In this document: in pieces, positions 8,912 through 17,111 of the stretch
How the letters are laid out: every line of letters starts with the position of its first letter
Numbering within the stretch: the stretch's first letter is position 1
Source: Haloprofundus salinisoli
Lineage (GTDB): Archaea; Halobacteriota; Halobacteria; Halobacteriales; Haloferacaceae
NCBI RefSeq assembly: GCF_020097815.1
Contig: NZ_CP083663.1
Location: forward strand, 2,542,001-2,606,000
DNA length: 64,000 bases
Direction: 5' to 3'
Notes under the pieces: generated by a model
Told to the model about the DNA's origin: nothing
Seen by the model: only the letters and a program-made list of their open reading frames with translations
Database searches by the model: none
Position numbers and translations under genes: made by a program

Positions 8912-10975
8912 TCAGGACCGAAGTAGGTTCGCCAGTTCGTCGGACCAGTGGATGTCGCCGTCGTAGACGATGGGCGTCTCGGCGTGCTCTAAGAACTCGC
9001 ACAGTTCGGCCTGGTCGAGGACGTACGTGCCCACCGACCCGAGCAACCGCGACTCGTCGTCGGGGGTGATGTGCGTCTGGAAGTAGCCGCCGTTGACCCA
9101 CGGCGAGTGGACGCTGTACCGGAGTTCGAACCGGCCGTCGGCGAGGCGAGTGAGCACGGCGTCCGAGGAGACGTAGTTGTCCGACTGCGCGAGCACGTGC
9201 GTTCCGTCGCTGACGACGGCGTAATCCTTGCCGGTCATGATACGTCGACGCGCCATCTGCATGGCGCGCTCGAAACAGAACCCGTGGACGAGCAGTCGAG
9301 CGAACATCGTCCCGACCTTCGCCGCCTGGCTGTCGACGACGCGGTTGAACGTCACGGCACCGGTGACGCTCCCGCGCTCGACGAGGCCGATCCCTTCGTG
9401 GAACGACCCGCAGGCGTTCAAGAAGAACGTCTGCGCGTTCGACGCCGAGAGCGACGATACCGAGAGGTTCCCGTCCGGGCAGCGGAGCCCCGCTCGGTCG
9501 CAGTGACCGATGTAGTGGACGAAGTCGTGCGACGTCTCGAACACCGTCGCCAGTTCCTCAGTCGTCAGATGCTCGCGCACTTCGATGTCGATGTCGAGGT
9601 CGGCGGCGCGTTCGCGGTAGATGCGGGCGGCGTCGGCGTGTTCGTCTTTCATCCCGCTGTCGTTGAGGATGGCGACGACGGAGATGGAGTCGCCGGCGCG
9701 GCCCAGGAAGTCGAATCGGTTCTCGTACGCCTCGGGGACGCCCTTGAACACGTCGATGGGGACGCCGCCGGCGAGCCAGCCGTGGGTGCGACCGGGGCCG
9801 AGTTTCGGCTTCGTGAGGTCGATGGCGACGGACTCCTTGGCCGGCGATTTGACGCCGCGGTAGAAGTCGTCGAGCGACCGCGAGAGGCGTTCCCCGCCGT
9901 CGAGCGACGTCGACTCGGGCAGGAAGACGTTCGGGACGTTCTGTAGGAGGTGCGGGAGCGTCTTCGCGTGCGACATCGTCGGTTCGACGTACATCGAGAG
10001 GTGCCACTCGGGCAACTCCTCGGAGATGCGCTCGAACGGCGCGTCCAGATACGCGTTCAGCCGCTCCGCGACCGGAGCGGCGTACAGCGCGTCGGCGTCC
10101 AGCGACAGTTCCGGGAGCAGCCGACACTCCGCGAGGTCGGTGCCGTGCGGCCCCGCGTTTCGGACCAGACAGTCGAGCAGGAACGTCCGCCGGAGCAGGG
10201 CCGCCGTCTCGTACTGAAACGACGGGAGCGGCGGCAGTTCGTGGACGCGACCGGCGGCTTCGAGCCGCGGCGTCGTCGAGACGGACGACCCGACGGTCTC
10301 GACTGAGACGTTCGCCCCGAGGTAGTGCGCCAGAGACGACGCCGGAAAGAGGTAGTCGAGACTGGCAGGGAGGCGCAGTTCGATGGCCGTCTCCTCGCGA
10401 CGCCTGGAGACGACCTCCGGAATCGAGACGGTGTCGCCGAAGGCGATTCGCGGCGGGTGGTCGCGCATCGTCGGATACGACCGGTCGGCGGTCGTCGTCC
10501 GGTGCCCGGAGGGGAACTGCGACAGCGCCGTCGCGATGCCCTCGGGCGTTCGCGGGACGACGACCGTCTCGGCCGGCTCTTGGGTTCGGCTTCGAAAGCC
10601 GAGCGTGACCGAAGTCGGCTCCGGAAACGAGAGTATCGACGCCTCGTAGTTGGGCTTCTCCAGGCGAGCCGAGCCCGAGAAGGCGACGTACGCCAGCACG
10701 TTGCCCTCGACGCGGACGACGTACTCGTCCGGCGGGAGCAGTATCGGCCCGACTTCGCTGGCGAGTTCGTAGCTGTCTCCCCCCGCCGTCTCGGCGACGA
10801 CGAACACCGGCGGAAAGCGCAACCCCGTCGTCGTCCCGGAGACGGTGACGTCCGGTTCCCGGGGAACCGTCGGCCCCTCGCCCCTCTCCGTCCAGCGCTC
10901 GGTGGCCACGTCGATAGATGTCTTCGAGGAGTCAACGGCTCGGATTCCTTCTTCGGTCGACTCCACCGAAATCAT
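8912..10975 (-). CDS. CHAT-domain (caspase-like) protease
   Basis: A 687-residue protein with a C-terminal CHAT domain (about 420-590). The catalytic dyad of clan CD cysteine peptidases is visible as His491 in DFVHYIGHCD and Cys522 in FFLNACGSF, separated by 31 residues as in other CHAT proteases. The N-terminal 400 residues are a large uncharacterised domain that probably senses a signal or partner; the last 90 residues form a further small domain. The frame is open to 11224, but ATG at 10975 is chosen because the sequence upstream is low-quality coding and the region just before it is AT-rich. CHAT proteases act in regulated proteolysis and anti-viral or death programmes in bacteria. The only near neighbour is the convergent 60-residue membrane protein. 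Confidence 0.82.
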   Translation of the reverse strand: MISVESTEEGIRAVDSSKTSIDVATERWTERGEGPTVPREPDVTVSGTTTGLRFPPVFVVAETAGGDSYELASEVGPILLPPDEYVVRVEGNVLAYVAFSGSARLEKPNYEASILSFPEPTSVTLGFRSRTQEPAETVVVPRTPEGIATALSQFPSGHRTTTADRSYPTMRDHPPRIAFGDTVSIPEVVSRRREETAIELRLPASLDYLFPASSLAHYLGANVSVETVGSSVSTTPRLEAAGRVHELPPLPSFQYETAALLRRTFLLDCLVRNAGPHGTDLAECRLLPELSLDADALYAAPVAERLNAYLDAPFERISEELPEWHLSMYVEPTMSHAKTLPHLLQNVPNVFLPESTSLDGGERLSRSLDDFYRGVKSPAKESVAIDLTKPKLGPGRTHGWLAGGVPIDVFKGVPEAYENRFDFLGRAGDSISVVAILNDSGMKDEHADAARIYRERAADLDIDIEVREHLTTEELATVFETSHDFVHYIGHCDRAGLRCPDGNLSVSSLSASNAQTFFLNACGSFHEGIGLVERGSVTGAVTFNRVVDSQAAKVGTMFARLLVHGFCFERAMQMARRRIMTGKDYAVVSDGTHVLAQSDNYVSSDAVLTRLADGRFELRYSVHSPWVNGGYFQTHITPDDESRLLGSVGTYVLDQAELCEFLEHAETPIVYDGDIHWSDELANLLRS

Positions 10976-11253
10976 GTCGGATACACAAATAGACGAGCGG
11001 GAACGTATATCTCTGTCGGAGGGGGACAAAAACGCTCCTCGGTCGCCGAGGGCGCGATACCGGCGATTTGAGAGCGCTTTCCATCCCCCGACGAGCGAAC
11101 GGGCGACCGTCGGACGTCGGCCGTCCGGGGTCACAGAGAGCGAAGCGTCCGGCGGCCGCGTCGGGAGGGAGACGGCGGCCGTCCGCCGAGCGGAGAGCGG
11201 AAAGATGTGGGGAGAGGGACACACTTAATGCGATTTCAGCCGCCACGACAGAC

Positions 11254-12501
11254 ATGGACTACGAGCACGTACGCGAAGTCGATCCGGCGGTCTCGGACGC
11301 CCTCTCCGGCGAAGTGACCCGCCAGCAGGAGACGCTGGCGATGATCGCGAGCGAGAACCACGTCAGCCGCGCCGTGTTGCAAGCGCAGGGCAGCGCGCTG
11401 ACCAACAAGTACGCCGAAGGCTATCCGGGCTCTCGCTACTACGCCGGCTGCGAGTACGCCGACGAGGTCGAACGCCTCGCCATCGACCGGGCGAAGCAGC
11501 TGTGGGGCGCAGAGCACGTCAACGTCCAACCACACTCGGGGACGCAGGCGAACATGGGCGTCTACCTCGCCATGCTCGAACCGGGCGACAAGATTCTCTC
11601 CTTGGAACTGAACCACGGCGGTCACCTGAGCCACGGCCACCCCGCGAACTTCACGGGCAAGCTCTACGACGTCGAACAGTACCACGTCGACGCCGAGACG
11701 GGCTACATCGACTACGACGCGCTCGAAACGCAGGCCCGCGAGTTCGAACCGGACATCATCGTCTCCGGCTACTCTGCGTACCCGCGCGCGGTGGAGTGGG
11801 AGCGCATCCAGGACGTCGCCGACGACGTCGGCGCGTACCACCTCGCGGACATCGCCCACATCACCGGCCTCGTCGCGGCGGACGTCCACCCCTCGCCGGT
11901 CGGTATCGCCGACTTCGTCACGGGGTCGACGCACAAGACCATCCGCGCGGGTCGCGGCGGCATCATCATGACGAGCGAGGAACACGCGAAAGCCATCGAC
12001 TCGGCCGTCTTCCCCGGCGCGCAGGGCGGCCCGCTCATGCACAACATCGCGGGCAAGGCCGTCGGCTTCCACGAGGCGATGCAACCCGAGTTCGAGGAGT
12101 ACGCAGAGCGCGTCGTTGCCAACGCGAAGACGCTCGCGGAGACGTTCGAAGAGAACGGTCTCGGCGTCGTCTCCGGCGGCACCGATACCCACCTCGTACT
12201 CGTCGACCTCCGCGAGTCGCACCCGGACCTCACCGGCGGCGAGGCCGAGGAGGCGCTCGAATCGGTCGGCGTCGTCCTCAACGCCAACACGGTCCCCGGC
12301 GAGACGCGCTCGGCGTTCAACCCGAGCGGCATTCGCGCGGGCACGCCCGGACTCACGACTCGCGGCTTCGACGAGGAGGCGACCGCCGAGGTCGGTGACC
12401 TCATCTACCGCGTCGTCGACAACCACGACGACGAGGCGGTCCTCGAAGAGGTGAGCGCGAGCGTCCAGGACCTCTGTGAGGCGCACCCGCTGTACGAGTA
12501 A
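11254..12501 (+). CDS. glyA: Serine hydroxymethyltransferase
   Basis: A 415-residue, fold-type I PLP enzyme converting serine and a reduced pterin to glycine and the methylene-pterin one-carbon unit. All main motifs are present: NKYAEGYPGSRYYAGCEYAD near residue 50, HSGTQANMGVY, and the PLP lysine (Lys228) in GSTHKTIRAGRGG. Length and end (HPLYE) are normal for the family. ATG at 11254 is preceded by a TTAA core about 28 bases upstream, suggesting a leaderless transcript. folD, the next enzyme in one-carbon metabolism, follows 1 kb downstream on the same strand, separated by a decayed gene and a convergent stress protein. Confidence 0.96.
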   Translation: MDYEHVREVDPAVSDALSGEVTRQQETLAMIASENHVSRAVLQAQGSALTNKYAEGYPGSRYYAGCEYADEVERLAIDRAKQLWGAEHVNVQPHSGTQANMGVYLAMLEPGDKILSLELNHGGHLSHGHPANFTGKLYDVEQYHVDAETGYIDYDALETQAREFEPDIIVSGYSAYPRAVEWERIQDVADDVGAYHLADIAHITGLVAADVHPSPVGIADFVTGSTHKTIRAGRGGIIMTSEEHAKAIDSAVFPGAQGGPLMHNIAGKAVGFHEAMQPEFEEYAERVVANAKTLAETFEENGLGVVSGGTDTHLVLVDLRESHPDLTGGEAEEALESVGVVLNANTVPGETRSAFNPSGIRAGTPGLTTRGFDEEATAEVGDLIYRVVDNHDDEAVLEEVSASVQDLCEAHPLYE

Positions 12502-12504
12502 ACG

Positions 12505-12870
12505 CGCCGCCGTCGAGAGCACGCACGACGGCTATCGCTTCGACGTGACGCTGTGCCACGACGTTCGCGGGAGCGGAGCTCTCGTGAGCCAACCAGAACG
12601 CAGAGCGTTCTGGTGGCGAGGACGGCTACGCGGACTGGTGGCAGGTCGAGACTCTCGACGGCGAGTAACTCGGGAGGCATAATTGTTACTTCGCGCGTAC
12701 GAAACGCAGGAGTTCACCCGCTCGGAGACTGTGTCGGTGCCCGCGGAGACCACCTGCGTCGTCGTCGGAGCCGCGACCAGATACACGGCTACCGCGGACG
12801 GGTAATGCTCGTGAGCGTCGAAACGGGGGTGACGCGAGCGGTCGAACGGGGGTTTCGAGAAACAGTCGCT
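12505..12870 (+). pseudogene. Frameshifted remnant of a conserved haloarchaeal gene
   Basis: Fragments with coding character follow one another in changing frames: DGYRFDVTLCHDVRGSGALV (about 12530-12590), then GEDGYADWWQVETLDGE ending at a stop (12615-12668), then YETQEFTRSETVSVPAETTC (to about 12760), then DQIHGYRGRVMLVSVETGVT (to about 12850). Read in order they resemble a single small protein of a type I recall from other haloarchaea, with at least three frame changes and no intact reading frame. A perfect 10-bp hairpin (12592-12614) sits exactly at the first break, so it may be an insertion that killed the gene. The fragments are visible; the family match is from memory. Confidence 0.6.
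12592..12614. repeat. Perfect hairpin, 10-bp stem
   Basis: Arms ACCAGAACGC and GCGTTCTGGT surround a 3-base loop AGA. It lies inside the pseudogene at a reading-frame break. It could be a short interspersed palindrome or, less likely, a glyA transcription terminator, since no T-run follows. Confidence 0.65.
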
Positions 12871-12892
12871 CGCCGGAGAGAGCTGTTCGTAG

Positions 12893-13318
12893 CTACGCTT
12901 CGACGCGGACGGTGAACACCGGAACGGGCGAACTACGGACGATTTTCTCGGTCGTGCTCCCGAGGAGGTAGCGACCCAGACCGCTGCGCCCGTGTGTCGC
13001 CATCACGACCAGATCGACGGCGTTGTCCTCGACGTACGAGAGGATCTCCTCGTCGGGATGGCCTTGGGCGACGACTTCCTCGACGTCGATGCCGTGGGCG
13101 ACGTCGCTCTCTGCGATGGCCGACACCGCGTCCCGGCCCTCCGCTTCGAGCGCGTCGACCACCTCGGTGCCGACGGTGGTGAGACTGTCGCGCTGGGTGT
13201 CGGCGACGTAGAGCACGTGGACCGTCGCGCCGTACTGCCGCGCGAGGTCGAAGGCGTGTTTCGCCGCCTGCTGTGCCCCAGTACTGCCGTCCGTCGGGAG
13301 CAGAATCGTGTCGTACAT
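12893..13318 (-). CDS. Universal stress protein (UspA family)
   Basis: A 141-residue single-domain UspA protein starting MYDTILLPTDGSTGAQ. The ATP-binding signature is present: ATHG, nine residues, GST (MATHGRSGLGRYLLGSTTEKIV region, about 110-130), with Ala in place of the first Gly, as in many haloarchaeal members. UspA proteins form dimers that bind ATP and adjust stress responses. The gene is alone on the minus strand between the glyA-side pseudogene and folD. Length and start are standard for the family. Confidence 0.93.
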   Translation of the reverse strand: MYDTILLPTDGSTGAQQAAKHAFDLARQYGATVHVLYVADTQRDSLTTVGTEVVDALEAEGRDAVSAIAESDVAHGIDVEEVVAQGHPDEEILSYVEDNAVDLVVMATHGRSGLGRYLLGSTTEKIVRSSPVPVFTVRVEA

Positions 13319-13507
13319 CGCCTCGAACTACGGCCACGACGGTGATAAAACGCGACACCGCCATCCGAACGAGTCTCACGGCGTGCGACCCATCGGTTCG
13401 AGTAGTCACCTCGTGAATCACCACGTTTGTGCATATATTTCACGCGATACGAACGACAGTATACACGAATCCGAGCATTGAAGGCAGAGGCGGCCACCAG
13501 TTCACTC

Positions 13508-14401
13508 ATGACCGAGATAATCGACGGTACCGCCGTCGCCGCCGAGATTCGCGCGGACCTCCAAGACGCCATCTCGACGCTGACGGACGCGGGCGTCACG
13601 CCCGGTCTGGCAACCGTGTTGATGAGCGACGACCCCGCCAGCGAGACGTACGTCTCGATGAAACAGCGCGACTGCGAAGAGGTCGGCATCGACGGCATCC
13701 ACGTCGAACTCGACCCCGAGGCCCCGGCCGAGGAGCTGTACGACACCATCGACGACCTGAACGCCGACCCCGAGGTCCACGGTATCCTCGTGCAGATGCC
13801 CGTCCCGGACCACGTCGACACGCGTCGCGTTCTCCGCTCTATCGCGCCCGAGAAGGACGCCGACGGCTTCCACCCCGAGAACGTCGGCCGCCTCGTCGCC
13901 GGCGACGCCCGATTCAAACCCTGCACGCCTCACGGCATCCAGAAGCTCCTCGAGTCGACGGGCGTCGACACCGAAGGGAAGGACGTCGTCGTCGTCGGCC
14001 GCTCCGACATCGTCGGCAAACCGCTGGCGAACCTCCTGATTCAGAAGGCCGAGGGCGGTAACGCGACGGTCACCGTCTGTCACTCCCGCACGAAGGACCT
14101 CGCGGCGAAGACCGAACAGGCGGACGTCGTCGTCGCCGCCGTCGGCGTCCCCGAACTCGTTACCGGCGAGATGCTCTCGAAGGGCGTCACCGTCATCGAC
14201 GTGGGCGTCAACCGAGTCGAGGCGGACACCGAGAAGGGGTACGAACTCGTCGGTGACGTGGAGTTCGAGAGCGCGAAAGAGAAAGCCAGCGCCATCACGC
14301 CCGTCCCCGGCGGCGTCGGACCGATGACCCGCGCGATGCTCCTGTACAACACCGTCAAAGCCGCCAGCGAGCAGTCCGGCGTCGACGTCGACCTGCCCTG
14401 A
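13508..14401 (+). CDS. folD: Bifunctional methylene-tetrahydrofolate dehydrogenase/cyclohydrolase
   Basis: A 297-residue FolD that interconverts methylene- and formyl-tetrahydrofolate. Signatures include YVSMKQRDCEEVGI with the catalytic Lys, GILVQMPVPDHVD, the active-site region EKDADGFHPENVG, FKPCTPHGIQKLL, the NADP-binding VVVGRSDIVGKPLANLL and the closing TPVPGGVGPMTRAMLL. The frame is open further upstream, but ATG at 13508 starts at the usual FolD position. TATA-like segments lie at about 13433 and 13460. It uses the methylene unit made by GlyA, whose gene is 1 kb upstream, and fits the folate genes folP and mptE found at 60-62 kb. Confidence 0.96.
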   Translation: MTEIIDGTAVAAEIRADLQDAISTLTDAGVTPGLATVLMSDDPASETYVSMKQRDCEEVGIDGIHVELDPEAPAEELYDTIDDLNADPEVHGILVQMPVPDHVDTRRVLRSIAPEKDADGFHPENVGRLVAGDARFKPCTPHGIQKLLESTGVDTEGKDVVVVGRSDIVGKPLANLLIQKAEGGNATVTVCHSRTKDLAAKTEQADVVVAAVGVPELVTGEMLSKGVTVIDVGVNRVEADTEKGYELVGDVEFESAKEKASAITPVPGGVGPMTRAMLLYNTVKAASEQSGVDVDLP

Positions 14402-14467
14402 GCGACTGTCGCCCGGTACCGCCGGTAGTGACGGACACGAGGTGTCAGCCGGGCCGACGGGGTCGGC

Positions 14468-15178
14468 CTACCCCAACCGAGAGAGCCTGTTTTGCGCCGT
14501 CGCCAGCGAGTCCAGGTCGTCGGTGGCGAGATACGCGCCGAGTTCCTGTGTCGCGCGAACCAGCGCCTCCGAGTCGGTCATCGGAACGTCGCCGTCGAGC
14601 GCGTGGACGCGCTTCTCGTGGTCGCGTATCGCGCCGAGCGTCGACTGCGCCTCCGCGTCGGGGTGGTCTTCGAGCCACGTCACCGCCTCGCGGCGGTACT
14701 TCGAAACGACCGTCGCGTACGCGAGCCCGCGGGCGGCCGCCATCGACCGGGGGACGTCCTCCGGTGCGGGCCGGTCACCCGCCTCCACGCCGTTGACGAG
14801 CCGCAGGACGTAGAGGTACTCGTCGTCGGTCGTCTCCCGCGAGCGGTCGTACACGTCGACGGCGTGCAACAGCTCCGCCGCGACGAGAATCTCGTCGTCC
14901 AGCGGACCGAGTTCGCCTTCGCGGACGAACCCGCGTTTCCTGATGTACTCTCGGAGTCGCGGTTTCAGGTCGTCGACGACGTCTCGCACCTCGCCGTCGG
15001 CGAGCGTCGCCTTCAGGTCGGTCAACTCCAGCGGGTCGGCCGAGTCGGTGTGCTGCTTCCGTTCGTCGACGCCGACGCTTCTGATGCTGCCGCAGTCGGG
15101 GCAACTGACGCTGCCCGTCTCGTAATACGACCAGCGAGTTCCGCACTCCGCACACTCGCGTCGTCCCCGAATCTCCAT
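14468..15178 (-). CDS. Zinc-ribbon protein, DUF7117-like
   Basis: A 236-residue protein beginning MEIRGRRECAECGTRWSYYE with two Cys pairs (CAEC at about 9-12, CPDC at about 26-29), a TFIIB-type zinc ribbon. The remaining 200 residues are acidic and mostly helical, with no catalytic motif I can identify. The arrangement fits a haloarchaeal family I recall as DUF7117. ATG at 15178 is chosen over upstream in-frame codons because the ribbon follows directly. It converges on folD with a gap of 66 bases. A nucleic-acid or protein-binding adaptor role is plausible but not shown. Confidence 0.78.
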   Translation of the reverse strand: MEIRGRRECAECGTRWSYYETGSVSCPDCGSIRSVGVDERKQHTDSADPLELTDLKATLADGEVRDVVDDLKPRLREYIRKRGFVREGELGPLDDEILVAAELLHAVDVYDRSRETTDDEYLYVLRLVNGVEAGDRPAPEDVPRSMAAARGLAYATVVSKYRREAVTWLEDHPDAEAQSTLGAIRDHEKRVHALDGDVPMTDSEALVRATQELGAYLATDDLDSLATAQNRLSRLG

Positions 15179-15372
15179 AGGCGGTGCTTCGCCCGCGCGA
15201 GGGAAAACAGCACTGGCTGCGGTCCCGTTCCACGAATCGAGGCGTGTCTGAGACGGCCCGGAGACGGCCCCGGCGGCGAGCCAGAGTGACGAAAACGTAT
15301 TTCGAAAGCTGACGTTCACTCTTCAGTAAGCCTCCGAGGAACTATACTGTGCGGTGTTGAAGTTTATTCGCG

Positions 15373-15657
15373 ATGATGAACGACCTCAGTGGTTTCCAAC
15401 GGGACTTGCTGTACGTGATGGCGGGACTGGACAAACCGTCCGGGCAACAGATAAAGGGCGAACTGGAGTCGTACCTCGACTCGGAGGTCAACCACGGTCG
15501 CCTCTACCCGAACCTGGACGTGCTCGTCGAGAAGGAGTACGTCGAGAAGGGAGCGATCGATCGCCGGACGAACTACTACGACATCACCGAATCGGGCAAA
15601 GAACTGCTCAGACAACGTCGCGAATGGGAAGACCAGTACTTCACCGCGAGGGCCTGA
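15373..15657 (+). CDS. PadR-family transcriptional regulator 1
   Basis: A 94-residue winged-helix protein made almost only of the PadR DNA-binding domain: LSGFQRDLLYVMAGL, then GQQIKGELESYLDSEVNHGR, then LYPNLDVLVEKEYVEKGAIDRRTNYYDIT. Short PadR proteins of this type dimerise through the C-terminal helix and repress neighbouring genes, often transporter or stress genes. Two ATG codons stand in tandem (15373, 15376); either could be used. An AT-rich element (GAAGTTTATT) lies just upstream. A close paralogue is encoded at 16786, and a small RNA candidate lies between them. Confidence 0.9.
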   Translation: MMNDLSGFQRDLLYVMAGLDKPSGQQIKGELESYLDSEVNHGRLYPNLDVLVEKEYVEKGAIDRRTNYYDITESGKELLRQRREWEDQYFTARA

Positions 15658-15848
15658 CCCCCGAGACCTCGCCGCGAGGCCGACTCGCTGTCGGGGCCGA
15701 CAGCGGCACGCACGAAACAGACTGAGGTGACGTTCACGCTGTCAGCACTGACGGTGACGCGGTAACAGCCGACGACTCGTCCGCCGACGCCACGTCGTCG
15801 CTCTCGGCGGGAGGGGTTCTTTGGTGTTCGTCGGTCTACGTCCGAACG

Positions 15849-15995
15849 ATGCGCGACGAAGCCGAGATCCGAGAACAGTACGAGTTCCTCAAGACGCAAC
15901 TGGAAGACGAGGAGATGCGTCACGAGCGGGTCAAACAGATGTTCACCTACTACAAGCGGGCGCTCGGCTGGGTGCTCGAAGAGGAGCACATCTAA
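15849..15995 (+). CDS. Conserved small acidic/helical protein, 48 residues
   Basis: The reading frame encodes MRDEAEIREQYEFLKTQLED followed by 28 more residues ending VLEEEHI. The composition is wholly helical with heptad-like spacing, and every codon fits the GC3-rich usage of neighbouring genes. I recall similar short proteins in other haloarchaea, but no function is known. A small coiled-coil protein acting as an adaptor is possible. It stands alone, 190 bases after the first PadR gene and 60 bases before the RNA candidate. Confidence 0.68.
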   Translation: MRDEAEIREQYEFLKTQLEDEEMRHERVKQMFTYYKRALGWVLEEEHI

Positions 15996-16028
15996 GCGAA
16001 AACGAAGGTCTCGCGCGTCGTCGGTAAG

Positions 16029-16036
16029 TTTAAGTA
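16029..16036 (+). promoter_or_regulatory. TATA box of the small RNA candidate
   Basis: The sequence TTTAAGTA is a strong haloarchaeal TATA element. Usual spacing of 24-27 bases places the transcript start at about 16056-16060, which is the base of the first stem of the RNA candidate. Confidence 0.6.
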
Positions 16037-16057
16037 AAAACGTGCGATATGTACTTG

Positions 16058-16148
16058 TGACGCTTCGCTTGGAGGGCCGAAGCGTCAGCGGGGACCAATT
16101 CAGGGCGGCAAGCACCCACGCGGTATTTCGCGTGGCTTGCTTTCCTTT
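16058..16148 (+). ncRNA. Candidate structured small RNA, about 91 nt
   Basis: Two strong stem-loops lie one after the other with no reading frame. Stem 1 pairs TGACGCTTCG (16058-16067) with CGAAGCGTCA (16078-16087), 10 bp around a 10-base loop that contains GGAGG. Stem 2 pairs GCAAGC+CACGCG (16108-16122, with ACC bulged out) with CGCGTG+GCTTGC (16129-16140), 12 bp. A T-rich run (TTTCCTTTTA, 16141-16150) follows at once, as in archaeal terminators. The TATA box at 16029 positions the transcript start at the foot of stem 1. TTGG in loop 1 could pair with CCAA in the linker (16095-16098), allowing a pseudoknot. I do not recognise it as a known RNA class. Confidence 0.62.
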
Positions 16149-16150
16149 TA
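16141..16150 (+). terminator. T-rich terminator after stem 2
   Basis: TTTCCTTTTA directly follows the second stem of the RNA candidate. Archaeal RNA polymerase stops at such T-rich runs, so the transcript should end near here. Confidence 0.5.
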
Positions 16151-16211
16151 CTACACTACGTCACGAGCGGCGCGTCCGTCTGCCGCGAAAACCCGCGTCC
16201 GGCGAGCGGCG

Positions 16212-16502
16212 TCACTCGATGCTGAGTTCGCCGTCGTCGCTCGCCTCGCCGTCGCTTCCTTCGTCCCACTCCAACTCGAACTCGACGCTGAGTTCGGCGG
16301 AGCCGCCCGACGACGACGTCTCCCGCTCGGCTTTCACCTCGAACGTCGGCTGTGCGGGGACGTCGAGCGTCACCGACTGGTCGCTCGCCGAGAGCGTGAT
16401 CGAGTCGCCCGAGTCGAGTTTGTCCGCGACGGTCCGAAGGTAGCTGGCGATGTCGGCGCGTCGCTGACGGTGTTCCGTTTTGAAAAGTACTTCTTCCGGC
16501 AT
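16212..16502 (-). CDS. Amphi-Trp domain protein
   Basis: A 96-residue protein beginning MPEEVLFKTEHRQRRADIAS and continuing YLRTVADKLDSG with the SVTLDVPAQPTFEVKAERE segment that characterises the short amphi-Trp domain family of haloarchaea and some bacteria. The C-terminal quarter is acidic. The role is unknown; members often sit near stress or chaperone genes. The frame is open to 16646, but ATG at 16502 is the family start. It converges on the small RNA candidate and is divergent from the second PadR gene. Confidence 0.85.
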   Translation of the reverse strand: MPEEVLFKTEHRQRRADIASYLRTVADKLDSGDSITLSASDQSVTLDVPAQPTFEVKAERETSSSGGSAELSVEFELEWDEGSDGEASDDGELSIE

Positions 16503-16785
16503 AGGATACTGTACGTCGGCCCGATGCATAAGCCCAGTGCCCCCGCTGAGACGCTTTGAGTCGGAAACGCGAGTCTTCGCATCCGGGACGAATCGGCGTC
16601 GAAATCCATGGTCGACTTCCGGACATATTCGCCGGGTGACCGACACACGGGCGACAACAATTCATCTCAGTTATCTGTGCAGGGATGGGGGAGACCGAAT
16701 ACAGAACCGCTGCGAGACGGTATCGTGAAGAGGTAGTCGATATGCTTATTTCAATCCGACAGAAATACCGGATTAGACGTTACCA

Positions 16786-17097
16786 ATGTACGACTTGACA
16801 GGATTCCAACGAGACTTACTGTACGTGATTGCAGGATTAGAGGAACCGCACGGTCTCGCCATCAAAGAGGAGTTGGAGGATTACTACGAGAAGGAGATTC
16901 ACCACGGTCGGTTGTATCCGAACCTCGACACGCTCGTCGAGAAAGGACTGGTGGACAAAGGCCAGCGTGACCGACGCACGAACTACTACACGCTCACTCG
17001 ACGTGGGCGACGCGAGATAAACGCCCGTTCGAACTGGGAGTCCCGCTACGTCGAATCCGAGGGCGAACCCGAGTCCGGAGTCGAAGTCGAGAACTGA
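16786..17097 (+). CDS. PadR-family transcriptional regulator 2
   Basis: A 103-residue paralogue of the regulator at 15373: DLTGFQRDLLYVIAGLEEP, GLAIKEELEDYYEKEIHHGR, LYPNLDTLVEKGLVDKG and DRRTNYYTLT align along the whole winged helix. It differs by an acidic C-terminal extension after residue 85. An AT-rich promoter (about 16740-16755, ATGCTTATTTC) precedes the ATG. It ends 15 bases before the convergent end of the AI-2E-type membrane protein. The target genes are unknown; PadR proteins often control an adjacent gene. Confidence 0.9.
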   Translation: MYDLTGFQRDLLYVIAGLEEPHGLAIKEELEDYYEKEIHHGRLYPNLDTLVEKGLVDKGQRDRRTNYYTLTRRGRREINARSNWESRYVESEGEPESGVEVEN

Positions 17098-17111
17098 GCT
17101 CGCCGACTACG

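Noticed and set aside
11236..12522. Long minus frame opposite glyA
   Set aside because: Antisense shadow of a well-defined gene.
13319..13507. GGTTCGAGT near 13398 looked like a tRNA T-arm
   Set aside because: No matching acceptor stem, anticodon arm or CCA region around it.
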